Shown piece after piece: positions 10,782 through 18,827 of a stretch of 64,000 nucleotides of DNA (position 1 is its first letter; each line of letters opens with the position of its first letter). The notes under the pieces are model-generated. The model was given only the letters and a program-made list of their open reading frames with translations, was not told the DNA's origin and searched no databases. Where the stretch lies: assembly GCF_004214835.1 (NCBI RefSeq), contig NZ_PIQJ01000001.1, positions 1,698,873 through 1,762,872 on the forward strand. Direction: 5' to 3'. The position numbers and the translations under genes are program-made. The stretch comes from Pseudidiomarina tainanensis (GTDB lineage: Bacteria; Pseudomonadota; Gammaproteobacteria; Enterobacterales; Alteromonadaceae).

Positions 10782-11222
10782 TTAAACCTCCTGGAAATAG
10801 CCATTCGCTCGTATAAGTTGCAACCACTCTTGTAAAAAATGATTGACCTGATGCTTCTCATCAGCGTGGTGCATATCGGGGTTTGGTATCTCATAGCTTG
10901 CTTGAAGTCTACCAACACCTTGGCTTCTAACAACTTCTGCAAGCTGCGCATCGTGATAAAGACGCACATCAATTTGCGTTTCTCGCAATCCTGGTAACTG
11001 CGTCATCAACGCCTGCTGTTCAATTCTAACTTCAGTAGTGTAAGGCGCGGTTTCTAACACCGTCACCGCAAACCGTAATTGTTGCCCTACTTTAATGATT
11101 TTTGAGCCTGATTGTTTGACCCCAGCAATGATTGGCCGCAGCGCTGCATAGTTTATCGCCGCAAGTCTTTGCAGAGCTGCGAGGTCAAACTTGTAACGCT
11201 TTCGAATCACATCAGTTGTCAT
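10782..11222 (-). CDS. yqiB: YqiB family protein (DUF1249), function unknown
   Basis: A 146-residue soluble protein resembling YqiB (DUF1249). Typical features are the N-terminal RYKFDLAALQRLAAINYAAL helix, the central TTEVRIEQQ strand, the VRLYHDAQLAEVV segment and the tail MHHADEKHQVNHFLQEWL. No enzymatic motif is evident and the family has no established biochemical role. The ATG overlaps the nudF stop codon (ATGA at 11219-11222), which implies translational coupling. In E. coli the gene sits between nudF and cpdA. Here cpdA is absent and yqiA follows after three bases. Confidence 0.87.
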   Translation of the reverse strand: MTTDVIRKRYKFDLAALQRLAAINYAALRPIIAGVKQSGSKIIKVGQQLRFAVTVLETAPYTTEVRIEQQALMTQLPGLRETQIDVRLYHDAQLAEVVRSQGVGRLQASYEIPNPDMHHADEKHQVNHFLQEWLQLIRANGYFQEV

Positions 11223-11824
11223 AAATCCTCAAATTGGCGTTTGTGTAATTGCAACCATTGTAGCCCAATCACACTTGCAGCATTGTTAATTTTTCCTGCT
11301 TCAAGCAATTGCACCACGTCACTGAACGGTAATACATGCACACGGATATCCTCATTTTCTGTGGCTAATCCGGCGTGACGAGCAGCTTTGCTGCTATCAA
11401 CCAGTGCGATATAAATAGAGATCTTTTCCGTACAGCCACCGGGGGTTGATAAATACGTGAGCGCATAATGTAAGCTCTCGGTGGTTAACCCAGCTTCCTC
11501 TTCGAGTTCGCGGTGGGCCACCTGCTCTGCCGTTTCATCGTGGCTATCGTACATGCCAGCAACAAACTCGAGCAACCACGGTGACGCGCCAGTATCTAAG
11601 GCACCCACTCGAAATTGTTCGAGCACCACCAACGCATCATTGCTCGGATCATATGGCAGCACCACCACTGCATGGCCTCGGTCCATAACTTCGCGTTCAA
11701 ATACAGGTGACCATTCACCCGCAAATAAACGGTGCTGTAACTGTAATTTGTAAATACTAAGAAAACCCTCTCTAATCGGTGTTTTCTCGATAATTTTTAC
11801 GTCGTTTTGATGATATTTTTGCAC
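11219..11824 (-). CDS. nudF: ADP-ribose pyrophosphatase (Nudix hydrolase)
   Basis: Nudix enzyme expected to split ADP-ribose into AMP and ribose-5-phosphate. The Nudix box ends in the canonical RELEEEAGL, and TENEDIRVHV plus the C-terminal INNAASVIGLQWLQLH match NudF. The box appears one residue longer than consensus: from the G of AGMYD to the RE pair there are 14 residues rather than 13. A TTG at 11830 would give 203 residues, but the GTG at 11824 has AAAGG six bases upstream and is preferred (201 residues). It is the first gene of the leftward cluster, opposite tolC, and is coupled to yqiB by a 4-base overlap. Confidence 0.9.
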   Translation of the reverse strand: MQKYHQNDVKIIEKTPIREGFLSIYKLQLQHRLFAGEWSPVFEREVMDRGHAVVVLPYDPSNDALVVLEQFRVGALDTGASPWLLEFVAGMYDSHDETAEQVAHRELEEEAGLTTESLHYALTYLSTPGGCTEKISIYIALVDSSKAARHAGLATENEDIRVHVLPFSDVVQLLEAGKINNAASVIGLQWLQLHKRQFEDL

Positions 11825-11830
11825 AAGCAA

Positions 11831-12068
11831 CCTTTTCTCGTTATTTAACGTCTTATGTACTCGATTGAACGCGAAATTGATTCATAACAATTGTAAAAAA
11901 AGCCATCTTTGGCACATAATTAGTTACACTTGAACCCATTCTGTTGCAACTGGCGCCATGCATTTAAATTCGTTTAACGGTAAACTAGTAAACATTCACG
12001 AGTGTATGTAAAATAGCAGCCAGTTTTTTGGCAAGATGATGCTTTCAAATAATTAGGACACCCTATCC
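11831..12068. promoter_or_regulatory. Divergent nudF/tolC intergenic region
   Basis: About 240 AT-rich bases separate two divergent operons, so promoters for both directions must lie here. I could not pick a convincing -35/-10 pair for either. The tolC ribosome binding site is the AGGA in TTAGGACACC, about 10 bases before its ATG. A weak inverted repeat (GTTTA...TAAAC) occurs around 11970-11983. No small reading frame with a credible start and ribosome binding site was seen. Confidence 0.4.
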
Positions 12069-13430
12069 ATGAAAAAGCACGTATTATCAGTTTTAGTCGG
12101 CTTAACGCTCAGCGCAACAACCAGTGTTGCCTATGCCGACGACCTTGCACAAGTATTCCAACTTGCATTGCAAAACGATCCTACACTACAACAAGTTGAT
12201 GCTCAGCGCCGCGCCGCACAAAAAGGTATCGATATCACCAAATCAGCTTTTTGGCCGCAAGTGAGCCTCTCTGCTGGATACTCTCGCAATGAATCCGAGA
12301 GCGCGACTTACGATTCCGTGGCCCAAAGCTTTATCGTCATTGATAGTGAAAACCGTGGCTGGAATGCGGGTGTAAACCTGAGCCAAACAGTGTTCGACAT
12401 GAACGTTTGGGATCGCGCAGAATTAAGTGAGAAGCAAGCTTATCAAGCTGAAGTGAACTATTTAAGTGTACGTCAGCAACTCATGATTCGCGTCGTTAAT
12501 GCTTACTTCACAGTACTTGAACGTCAAGATGACTTGGAGTTTGCAACCGCCGAGAAGAAAGCGATCGAGCGTCAACTTGAGCAAACCAAACAACGTTTCT
12601 CAGTTGGTTTAACAGCAATTACCGACGTACACGAAGCTCAAGCACAATATGACACCTCGGTTGCAGCGGAAATCCAAGCTAAAAATGCGGTAGAAATAGC
12701 GCAAGAATCATTGCGTGAAATCACCGGTCGTTATCATGAAGACCTCGCTCAATTAAATACTGAAACTTTTGCTCCCGAGAGCCCAGCGCCAGCAGATGCC
12801 ATGCAGTGGGTGAAAATTGCAGAAGATAAAAACTTGCAGTTACTCGTACAGCGCGTATCTGTTGAAATTGCTGAGCAACAAATCGATTTAGCGCGTAACG
12901 GTCATTTACCAACCGTGTCATTGAATGGTTCATACTCAACTCGCGATACGACAACCACAGCCCGTGGTAACGAGATTGACATGCCGCGTATGGACTCAAA
13001 CTCAATCGGTTTGTCCTTGAACGTACCAATTTTCACCGGTTTTAGAACGTCATCAGAAGTTGATCAAGCGCGTGAAAATTATGTCGCATCGAGCCAAGAG
13101 CTGGAAGGTGTCCGTCGCGGCGTTGAACGTCAAGTACGCAATGCCTTCTACGACGTTGTTGCTTCACAAGCCACGATTCGCGCTTTCGAGCAGGCAGTTG
13201 TCTCGGCGCAAAGCGCATTGAAAGCAACACAAACTGGTTTTGAAGTGGGCACCCGTACCATTGTTGACGTGCTAAATAGCACGCGTAACTTGTACAATGC
13301 TCGCCGCAATTTATCGAGCGCTCGTTATGGATACATTCGTCAGTATTTGACCTTGAAGCAAGCTTCAGGCCTAATTAGTGAACAAGATTTAGTAGCCATT
13401 AACGCAAGCTTGATTAATGAAAATAATTGA
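12069..13430 (+). CDS. tolC: TolC family outer membrane channel
   Basis: Trimeric outer membrane exit duct for tripartite efflux pumps and type I secretion. The 453-residue protein starts with a signal peptide (cleavage expected after VAYA, residue 23). It then shows two repeated outer membrane efflux domains with long amphipathic helices: the first half includes LSQTVFDMNVWDRAELSEKQAYQ, and the equivalent second-half segment is LNVPIFTGFRTSSEVDQARENY. The pattern VPIFTGF...V..A is characteristic. Location next to nudF, as in E. coli, supports TolC itself rather than an RND-specific paralogue. It overlaps the following acyltransferase gene by 14 bases, which is unusual. Confidence 0.93.
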   Translation: MKKHVLSVLVGLTLSATTSVAYADDLAQVFQLALQNDPTLQQVDAQRRAAQKGIDITKSAFWPQVSLSAGYSRNESESATYDSVAQSFIVIDSENRGWNAGVNLSQTVFDMNVWDRAELSEKQAYQAEVNYLSVRQQLMIRVVNAYFTVLERQDDLEFATAEKKAIERQLEQTKQRFSVGLTAITDVHEAQAQYDTSVAAEIQAKNAVEIAQESLREITGRYHEDLAQLNTETFAPESPAPADAMQWVKIAEDKNLQLLVQRVSVEIAEQQIDLARNGHLPTVSLNGSYSTRDTTTTARGNEIDMPRMDSNSIGLSLNVPIFTGFRTSSEVDQARENYVASSQELEGVRRGVERQVRNAFYDVVASQATIRAFEQAVVSAQSALKATQTGFEVGTRTIVDVLNSTRNLYNARRNLSSARYGYIRQYLTLKQASGLISEQDLVAINASLINENN

Positions 13431-14352
13431 AAAACCGCACTTTGAGGCACGTTTTCTATTACCAAAATATTGGTTAACGTGGCTCAGCGTCGGCATTCTC
13501 TATACCATTTCTTGGCTGCCGTATCGTTGGCAGCTAGGAATGGGTAGAGGTTTAGGTCGACTCTTCTACCGCTTTGCTCCCCGCCGTGCCGCTATCGCCA
13601 GACGTAATCTCGAACTCTGTTTTCCAGATATGTCTTCAAGCGACATCGAATCTCTCGTCAGAAAAAATATGCAAAATACCGGTATCGCTTTTTTCGAAAC
13701 CGGCATGGCATGGTGGTGGCCCGATTGGCGTATTCGTCGTAAGTTGCATGTGCATGGCGAGGAACATCTGCACGCTGCACAGAAGGATGGTAAAGGTGTA
13801 TTACTTTTATTGTTTCACTTTTTGAGCCTTGAAGTTCATGCTCGCTTACATGGCTTTGTGAAACCTGCGGTTGGCCTTTATCGACCACACAATAATGCAG
13901 TCATGGAATATCTTCAGACCTTGGGGCGCGGACGCTCAAACAAGTACATGATTCCGCGCACCGACGTACGAAGTATGTTACAAGCGCTCGACCAAGGTGA
14001 AATTGCAGGTTATTTGCCAGATCAAGATTACGGCCGAAAGCGGACTGTTTTCGCCCCACTATTCGCGGTTGAAAAAGCCAGTACAACAACAGGTACCCTG
14101 CTGTTTGCCGGTAATGCTAATTGTGCTGTGTTACCGGTTACCTGCTTTCGACGGGATGATGGTAGCGGCTATGACATGACGTTTTATCCGGAATTTGAAA
14201 ACTTCCCAACCGGCAATGATGTCGACGACGTCACCCGTGTCAATCATATGATTGAGTTCGCTATTCAGCAGCAACCTGAACAATATATGTGGATTCATCG
14301 CCGCTTCAAAACGCGTCCTAATGAAGATGATCCCGACCTTTATCAACGTTAA
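13417..14352 (+). CDS. Lipid A biosynthesis acyltransferase (LpxL/LpxM family)
   Basis: A 311-residue inner-membrane enzyme of the late-acyltransferase family that adds secondary lauroyl or myristoyl chains to Kdo2-lipid A. After one N-terminal membrane span (about residues 19-34), FAPRRAAIARRNLELCFPD matches the family. The catalytic HX4E is His134-Glu139 in FHFLSLE, and YRPHNN plus PDQDYG (the latter near residue 202) are conserved. The C-terminus QYMWIHRRFKTRP is the family end signature. Whether it is the LpxL or LpxM type cannot be settled from sequence alone. Its ATG lies inside the tolC 3' end (14-base overlap), so it is expressed with tolC. Confidence 0.9.
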   Translation: MKIIEKPHFEARFLLPKYWLTWLSVGILYTISWLPYRWQLGMGRGLGRLFYRFAPRRAAIARRNLELCFPDMSSSDIESLVRKNMQNTGIAFFETGMAWWWPDWRIRRKLHVHGEEHLHAAQKDGKGVLLLLFHFLSLEVHARLHGFVKPAVGLYRPHNNAVMEYLQTLGRGRSNKYMIPRTDVRSMLQALDQGEIAGYLPDQDYGRKRTVFAPLFAVEKASTTTGTLLFAGNANCAVLPVTCFRRDDGSGYDMTFYPEFENFPTGNDVDDVTRVNHMIEFAIQQQPEQYMWIHRRFKTRPNEDDPDLYQR

Positions 14353-14363
14353 CTAGTAACGTT
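14345..14363. other. Short inverted repeat spanning both stop codons, lpxL-like/glnE junction
   Basis: Arms AACGTTA (14345-14351) and TAACGTT (14357-14363) flank a 5-base loop. The rightward gene's TAA and the leftward glnE TAA both fall within the dyad. A 7-bp A/T-rich stem with no T-run is weak on its own, and facing TAA/TTA codons contribute part of the symmetry automatically. It is listed because the same arrangement recurs at other convergent junctions in this window. Confidence 0.45.
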
Positions 14364-17100
14364 AGTCAGTCAGCCAATATCGCCACGCATCAATCACCGT
14401 GTGGCGATATTCCTCTAAATTTCTTCGCGTTACGTTACCACGATCATCAAGAGCTAATTGGTGCGCAACTTCGCGCTCACCAATATACGCATTAATAAGA
14501 TTCTGCGCTTGTTCAGACTGCATCAAGCCAACCTGTGCCGCTTGTTCTAATATACGAATATTATCGGTAAATTCTGTCAGTTCACTGTGTTCATGGGCAT
14601 AACACAATACGAGAAACTGCACGAGAAACTCCAAATCAGTGATACCACCTGCGCCTTGCTTAACGTCAAACTCAAAGCCTTCCACTTTTGCTTGCAGATG
14701 CTCGCGCATTTTTTCACGCATACTGAGCACTTGCTCTCGCAGACTTGTCCTGTCTCGCTTTAGCGACAATTGTTGTTGTCGAATATCGATTAACCGTTGG
14801 CATAACTCCGGACTACCGAATACTGGACGCGCACGCACTAAAGCCTGTAATTCCCATGTCCAAGCATCTTCGCGCAAGTAGCCAGCAAAGGTATCAACCC
14901 TCGATACCAACAACCCAGCCTTACCTGATGGCCGCAAACGCATATCGACTTCATAAAGCGTACCGACCAAGGTTCGCGTGGTGAATAAATGTAAAATTCG
15001 TTGTGCTAACCGCAAATAGAACTGCTGAACTTCGATTGCTTTCGGTCCGTTAGTCTCACCGGAATAATCTGAGTCGGTGATAAATACTAAATCTAAATCA
15101 GAACCATAACCAAGTTCCAGCCCGCCAAGCTTACCGTAGGCCAATACCGCAAAACCCATGTTGTCGATATCCCGACCCGGCGGGTTTCCGTGCTTTTCAG
15201 TTAACTGGAACCACGCGAGTCGTACCACCTTTGCAATAATTGCTTCAGCTAGGTAACTCAAATGGTCACTCACTTTCATGAGCGGCAGTGCACCACTGAT
15301 ATCTGCAGCCGCCACTTTTAATTGCAGCACTTGTCGCGCTTGGCGCAGCGCATCCATCTGCGCTTCTAAGTCTTGTTCTTGTTCCGGAAGGCGTAATAGA
15401 AACTCATCTAGAAGCGCTGGATATTCCTCTAACTGAGGTAGTTGATAGAGATGTTGGGGATCAATTAACTCATCCAGTAACAGTGGATAGGTCGCTAATT
15501 GCTGTGTTAACCATGAGCTGGCTCGACATAACTTAATCAATTGTTCACGTGCGCCACTGTTCTCTACAAGTAATTCGACATAGGCGGTACGCGTCATGAT
15601 TTTTCGGAGCACTTGGAACACCCGCTCCAGTACCGAATCAGAATCAGCAAATTGGACAATTCGCTCGAGCAATAGTGGGACCAAACGTGCCATCGCTTTG
15701 CGCCCACGAGGGCCTGAACCACGTTTGCGCACATCCATGCGTAACTGATTCACTTGTTGCCATATCAATTGTGCCGTGGCTTTTGCTAAACCTAAATCGA
15801 TCAATACATCTACCGCAGTGTCATCTTCGATCATATCTTGCCACAGCAGCTGTAACTCACCGGCCTCTTCATCTTCAGCGTCAGGGTCACCGATCACTTG
15901 ACGAAAATGCTGATGAACACGGGTCATCGTTATTTTGATTAATTCGTCAATTTCTCGCCAAGGTTTTTGATAGGCTAAACTGATACGTTGCTGTGCAGCA
16001 TCATCGTCCGGTAATGTTTGTGTCTGCTCATCATTGAGCTGTTGCAATACGTGTTCCATTTTTCTTAAAACCGTATAACAATCTAGAAGTTCATCTACCG
16101 TTTCTGGCGTCAGTAATCCGAGTTCGGCGATAGCACGATAAGCTTGATAAATTGATTGCGTTTGCAACTGACGTTGCTGTCCACCGCGAATTAACTGAAA
16201 TGCCTGAGCGATAAATTCAATTTCACGAATCCCACCGGGCCCCAGCTTAATATTTCGTTCAAGCCCTCTTCTTCGAGTTTCTTGCGTAATTAAACTTTTC
16301 ATTTTGCGTAATGCATCAATCGCAGAAAAGTCGATATAGCGCCGATAGACAAAGGGACGTAACAATGCCGATAGCTGGTGTTGATAATTGGGTTCAGCGC
16401 CAATGATACGCGCTTTCACCATCGCATAACGTTCCCAGTCACGCCCTTGCTCCTGATAGTAATACTCAAGTGCAGATAAGCTTGCGACCACCGGCCCAGA
16501 CTGACCGAAAGGCCGCAGACGTAAATCAACACGAAACACGCGTCCATCGGCGGTAATTTGATCGAGCATATTCACTAACGCTTGAGCTAACCGAGTAAAG
16601 AACACACTATTTTCGATAGGTTTACGAGGATGGTCGGTTTCGCCCTGCTGCGGATAGCAAAAAATCAGATCGATATCCGAGGAGAAATTGAGTTCGCCAC
16701 CACCAAGTTTGCCCATACCGATAACTAGCAATGGTAGTGTTGTGCCGTCTTCATCGCGCGGGGTACCAAAGCGCTCACAAAAGCGCGGATATAGCCATGC
16801 CAATGAAGCACTGATAAATGCATCAGCTGTGGCGGTAATATGCGCTAGAACTTGCTCTAAGGACATTTGTTGCAATAAATCAGCCGCTGCAATGGTTGCA
16901 TACCAACGCTGCCGCAACTGCCGCACCAAACGGTTCGCCTCAGTTTCATTTGTGCATTGCCCAAGATGCTCGTCTAACAGACGTTGATAATCAGTGACCG
17001 AAGGCAATACAACTTGTTCGCCTTGCCAGACAATTGCATCCGGCTGTTGCTCCAGTACACGAGCAACGAACTCGCTAATTGATTTTACCCGCGTTAGCAT
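14362..17100 (-). CDS. glnE: Bifunctional glutamine synthetase adenylyltransferase/deadenylylase
   Basis: Controls glutamine synthetase by attaching or removing AMP in response to PII. The protein has about 912 residues with two nucleotidyltransferase halves. The N-terminal deadenylylase half has GKLGGGELNFSSDIDLIF and the C-terminal adenylylase half has GKLGGLELGYGSDLDLVF; both keep the SDxDL metal-binding pair. RLRPFGQSGP and RLRPSGKAG are the matching downstream motifs. An open frame extends 33 codons further, into ygiF, but the ATG at 17100 (MLTRVKSISEF) is the most natural start; an in-frame GTG at 17106 is an alternative. It follows ygiF by 8 bases, as in E. coli. Confidence 0.95.
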   Translation of the reverse strand: MLTRVKSISEFVARVLEQQPDAIVWQGEQVVLPSVTDYQRLLDEHLGQCTNETEANRLVRQLRQRWYATIAAADLLQQMSLEQVLAHITATADAFISASLAWLYPRFCERFGTPRDEDGTTLPLLVIGMGKLGGGELNFSSDIDLIFCYPQQGETDHPRKPIENSVFFTRLAQALVNMLDQITADGRVFRVDLRLRPFGQSGPVVASLSALEYYYQEQGRDWERYAMVKARIIGAEPNYQHQLSALLRPFVYRRYIDFSAIDALRKMKSLITQETRRRGLERNIKLGPGGIREIEFIAQAFQLIRGGQQRQLQTQSIYQAYRAIAELGLLTPETVDELLDCYTVLRKMEHVLQQLNDEQTQTLPDDDAAQQRISLAYQKPWREIDELIKITMTRVHQHFRQVIGDPDAEDEEAGELQLLWQDMIEDDTAVDVLIDLGLAKATAQLIWQQVNQLRMDVRKRGSGPRGRKAMARLVPLLLERIVQFADSDSVLERVFQVLRKIMTRTAYVELLVENSGAREQLIKLCRASSWLTQQLATYPLLLDELIDPQHLYQLPQLEEYPALLDEFLLRLPEQEQDLEAQMDALRQARQVLQLKVAAADISGALPLMKVSDHLSYLAEAIIAKVVRLAWFQLTEKHGNPPGRDIDNMGFAVLAYGKLGGLELGYGSDLDLVFITDSDYSGETNGPKAIEVQQFYLRLAQRILHLFTTRTLVGTLYEVDMRLRPSGKAGLLVSRVDTFAGYLREDAWTWELQALVRARPVFGSPELCQRLIDIRQQQLSLKRDRTSLREQVLSMREKMREHLQAKVEGFEFDVKQGAGGITDLEFLVQFLVLCYAHEHSELTEFTDNIRILEQAAQVGLMQSEQAQNLINAYIGEREVAHQLALDDRGNVTRRNLEEYRHTVIDAWRYWLTD

Positions 17101-17108
17101 TTCCACCG

Positions 17109-18599
17109 TTACAGAATCCAATAGGGCTCTTGTTTGAGAGCTGCTCGCCGTGAACGTTCTAGGGCGTATAGCAGTGATTCCAGTTGCACCTCTTGCCAAC
17201 TTAATAGCTTGTCGGTGTTTATGTCATCGGTATCTTTTATCGCTTCTCGCAATAGTTTGAGAGCCATAATCTCTCGAATACCGCGGAGCATATCCTGCCA
17301 TGGAGCACGGAAGCTTTCACGGTCATCAGCGTCAAATAAATAGCCGACGCAATATCCCAATTGCAAGGAGCTTTGTAACTGCGGTAAGAGTTTTAAATAC
17401 TGGTCCGCGCGAAGTTCCTCATGGCGAGTAAATGCCTCTAACACTTGTTGCCAATCTTCGCGCAAACGTTGTGCTGCCCATTGCTTCAGTGGGAGCTGAG
17501 TGAGTTGTTCATGTCGTGGTTGTTGAGCACATAACTCGCCCAATTCAAACAATGTCAGTTGATAGTCATCTCGTTTACTCAAGTTAATCACAAGCTCGAG
17601 CTGAACCGCATGTTCTTGCTGTTCAAGAATTTCATCATAAAGCTTCTGATTTTGTTCTAGCGCGCGATGATAGGCGCCATCTTCAGCGGTCAGCTCGTTA
17701 AGCCCATCATATCGACTCAACCAACCGAGATGCCCCAACACTTGCTCTAAGCGTACAATATGGTCACTGACATCAATTTCAAATAACGCCAGCTGCTGTA
17801 ACACCACTTTTGATAAGCGAATACCATCGGTAATTCCAGCAACTGCGCGCACGCTGGGCTGCTCATTCAAGCAAGCATCGTTGTGCTGCCAATACTGTAG
17901 TGCGTATGCTAGCGCACGGTACAAGCCGCTACCAGCGTCATCATTCGGTTGTTGTCGAACAAAATGCGCATGCGTAAATGGCTCTAGAACTGATTTCTCG
18001 GCCAATAAATAGCCGCGCGCCGCTTTGCTTAAACTTCCTACGCGCGCATTAACGCGGGTAATAAACCGTCGAGCCAGTTTGTATGCTTGTGCAACGTCAC
18101 CACCTTGAACCTCTAGCTCTATTTCACAAATTGAACGACGCTTATCGTTGGCAATAATACTACCTTCATCGAATACTAATTCGATAACGCCATCACCACT
18201 GGCAATGTGCCAACGATGCCGTGTGAAATCGGTGCGAAATATTTCTGTCAGCTCACGTTGTACATCAAATACTGGAAATTCGTCCGGCCAAATGTCTTCC
18301 TCAAACAGCGTTAAGTCAGGTTGGTCTTGAGTAACCACAACATTGTACTCGGGACGGCTATGCATACCGCCCAATACCTCGCCAGCCAATTTAACAGTTT
18401 GTTCGCGTTGATCATCGCGGCGCCGAATACGTAATCCGATATCGTGCTGACGCAGTTGCAGGTCTGGCGTATCGAAATATGCATTGCTCAATTCAAGTTG
18501 GCTTGGTTGCGCTTCTTTTGCCAGTTGCTGACACAACGCCAAAACGGCCTCGCGCTTGGCTGGTTCTACCAGTAACTTAAGTTCTATTTCTTGACTCAC
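17109..18599 (-). CDS. ygiF: Inorganic triphosphatase (CYTH and CHAD domains)
   Basis: This 496-residue protein combines an N-terminal CYTH triphosphatase domain (about residues 1-200) with a C-terminal CHAD helical domain rich in charged residues. E. coli YgiF hydrolyses inorganic triphosphate. Diagnostic features are the EIELKLLV signature at the extreme N-terminus, YFDTPDLQLRQHDIGLRIRRR, SRPEYNVVV and SLSKAARGYLLA. The open frame begins at 18635, but the GTG at 18599 gives VSQEIELK, aligning with the family's MAQEIELK, and has AAGAGA at good spacing. I chose GTG. It is co-oriented with glnE and divergent from putA. Confidence 0.9.
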   Translation of the reverse strand: MSQEIELKLLVEPAKREAVLALCQQLAKEAQPSQLELSNAYFDTPDLQLRQHDIGLRIRRRDDQREQTVKLAGEVLGGMHSRPEYNVVVTQDQPDLTLFEEDIWPDEFPVFDVQRELTEIFRTDFTRHRWHIASGDGVIELVFDEGSIIANDKRRSICEIELEVQGGDVAQAYKLARRFITRVNARVGSLSKAARGYLLAEKSVLEPFTHAHFVRQQPNDDAGSGLYRALAYALQYWQHNDACLNEQPSVRAVAGITDGIRLSKVVLQQLALFEIDVSDHIVRLEQVLGHLGWLSRYDGLNELTAEDGAYHRALEQNQKLYDEILEQQEHAVQLELVINLSKRDDYQLTLFELGELCAQQPRHEQLTQLPLKQWAAQRLREDWQQVLEAFTRHEELRADQYLKLLPQLQSSLQLGYCVGYLFDADDRESFRAPWQDMLRGIREIMALKLLREAIKDTDDINTDKLLSWQEVQLESLLYALERSRRAALKQEPYWIL

Positions 18600-18730
18600 A
18601 AGTGGTCTCTTACACGTTGATTTTGCTTGCTTCATACGTTACTCGTACTCATTGTGCGGGTCAACTTAATTGGGCTTGACAGCGGTGTTTAAAAAATGCA
18701 CCGTGGGCGCGTTTTACAGATTAAAAAAAA

Positions 18731-18774
18731 TCTGATCAGACTAGGCTTTACGCGCGCCAAAAAAGTCATATACT
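18731..18774 (+). promoter_or_regulatory. Candidate putA promoter with upstream palindrome
   Basis: A -35-like TTTACG (18747-18752) and a -10-like TATACT (18769-18774) are 16 bases apart, about 50 bases before the putA start. A perfect 10-bp palindrome, TCTGATCAGA (18731-18740), sits just upstream of the -35 element, where an activator or repressor could bind. The spacing is measured; function is inferred. Because this PutA appears to lack a DNA-binding domain, another regulator would be needed. Confidence 0.4.
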
Positions 18775-18827
18775 GGCGCCCGAAATATGTCACCGCCAGC
18801 CTTGGGCTGAGTCCAACAGGAGATGCT

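Noticed and set aside
11885..11915. Small hairpin GCCA/TGGC with T-run near nudF
   Set aside because: The stem is four pairs and it is upstream of nudF, not downstream of a gene.
17101..17199. 33-codon extension of glnE into ygiF
   Set aside because: Overlaps the ygiF coding end in another frame and does not look like the GlnE N-terminus.
18676..18681. TTGACA as a putA -35 box
   Set aside because: No acceptable -10 lies 16-18 bases downstream; the TTTACG/TATACT pair further on fits better.
18696..18827. 44-codon N-terminal extension of putA
   Set aside because: It runs through promoter-like sequence with no ribosome binding site and no DNA-binding fold, while the ATG at 18828 follows AGGAG.
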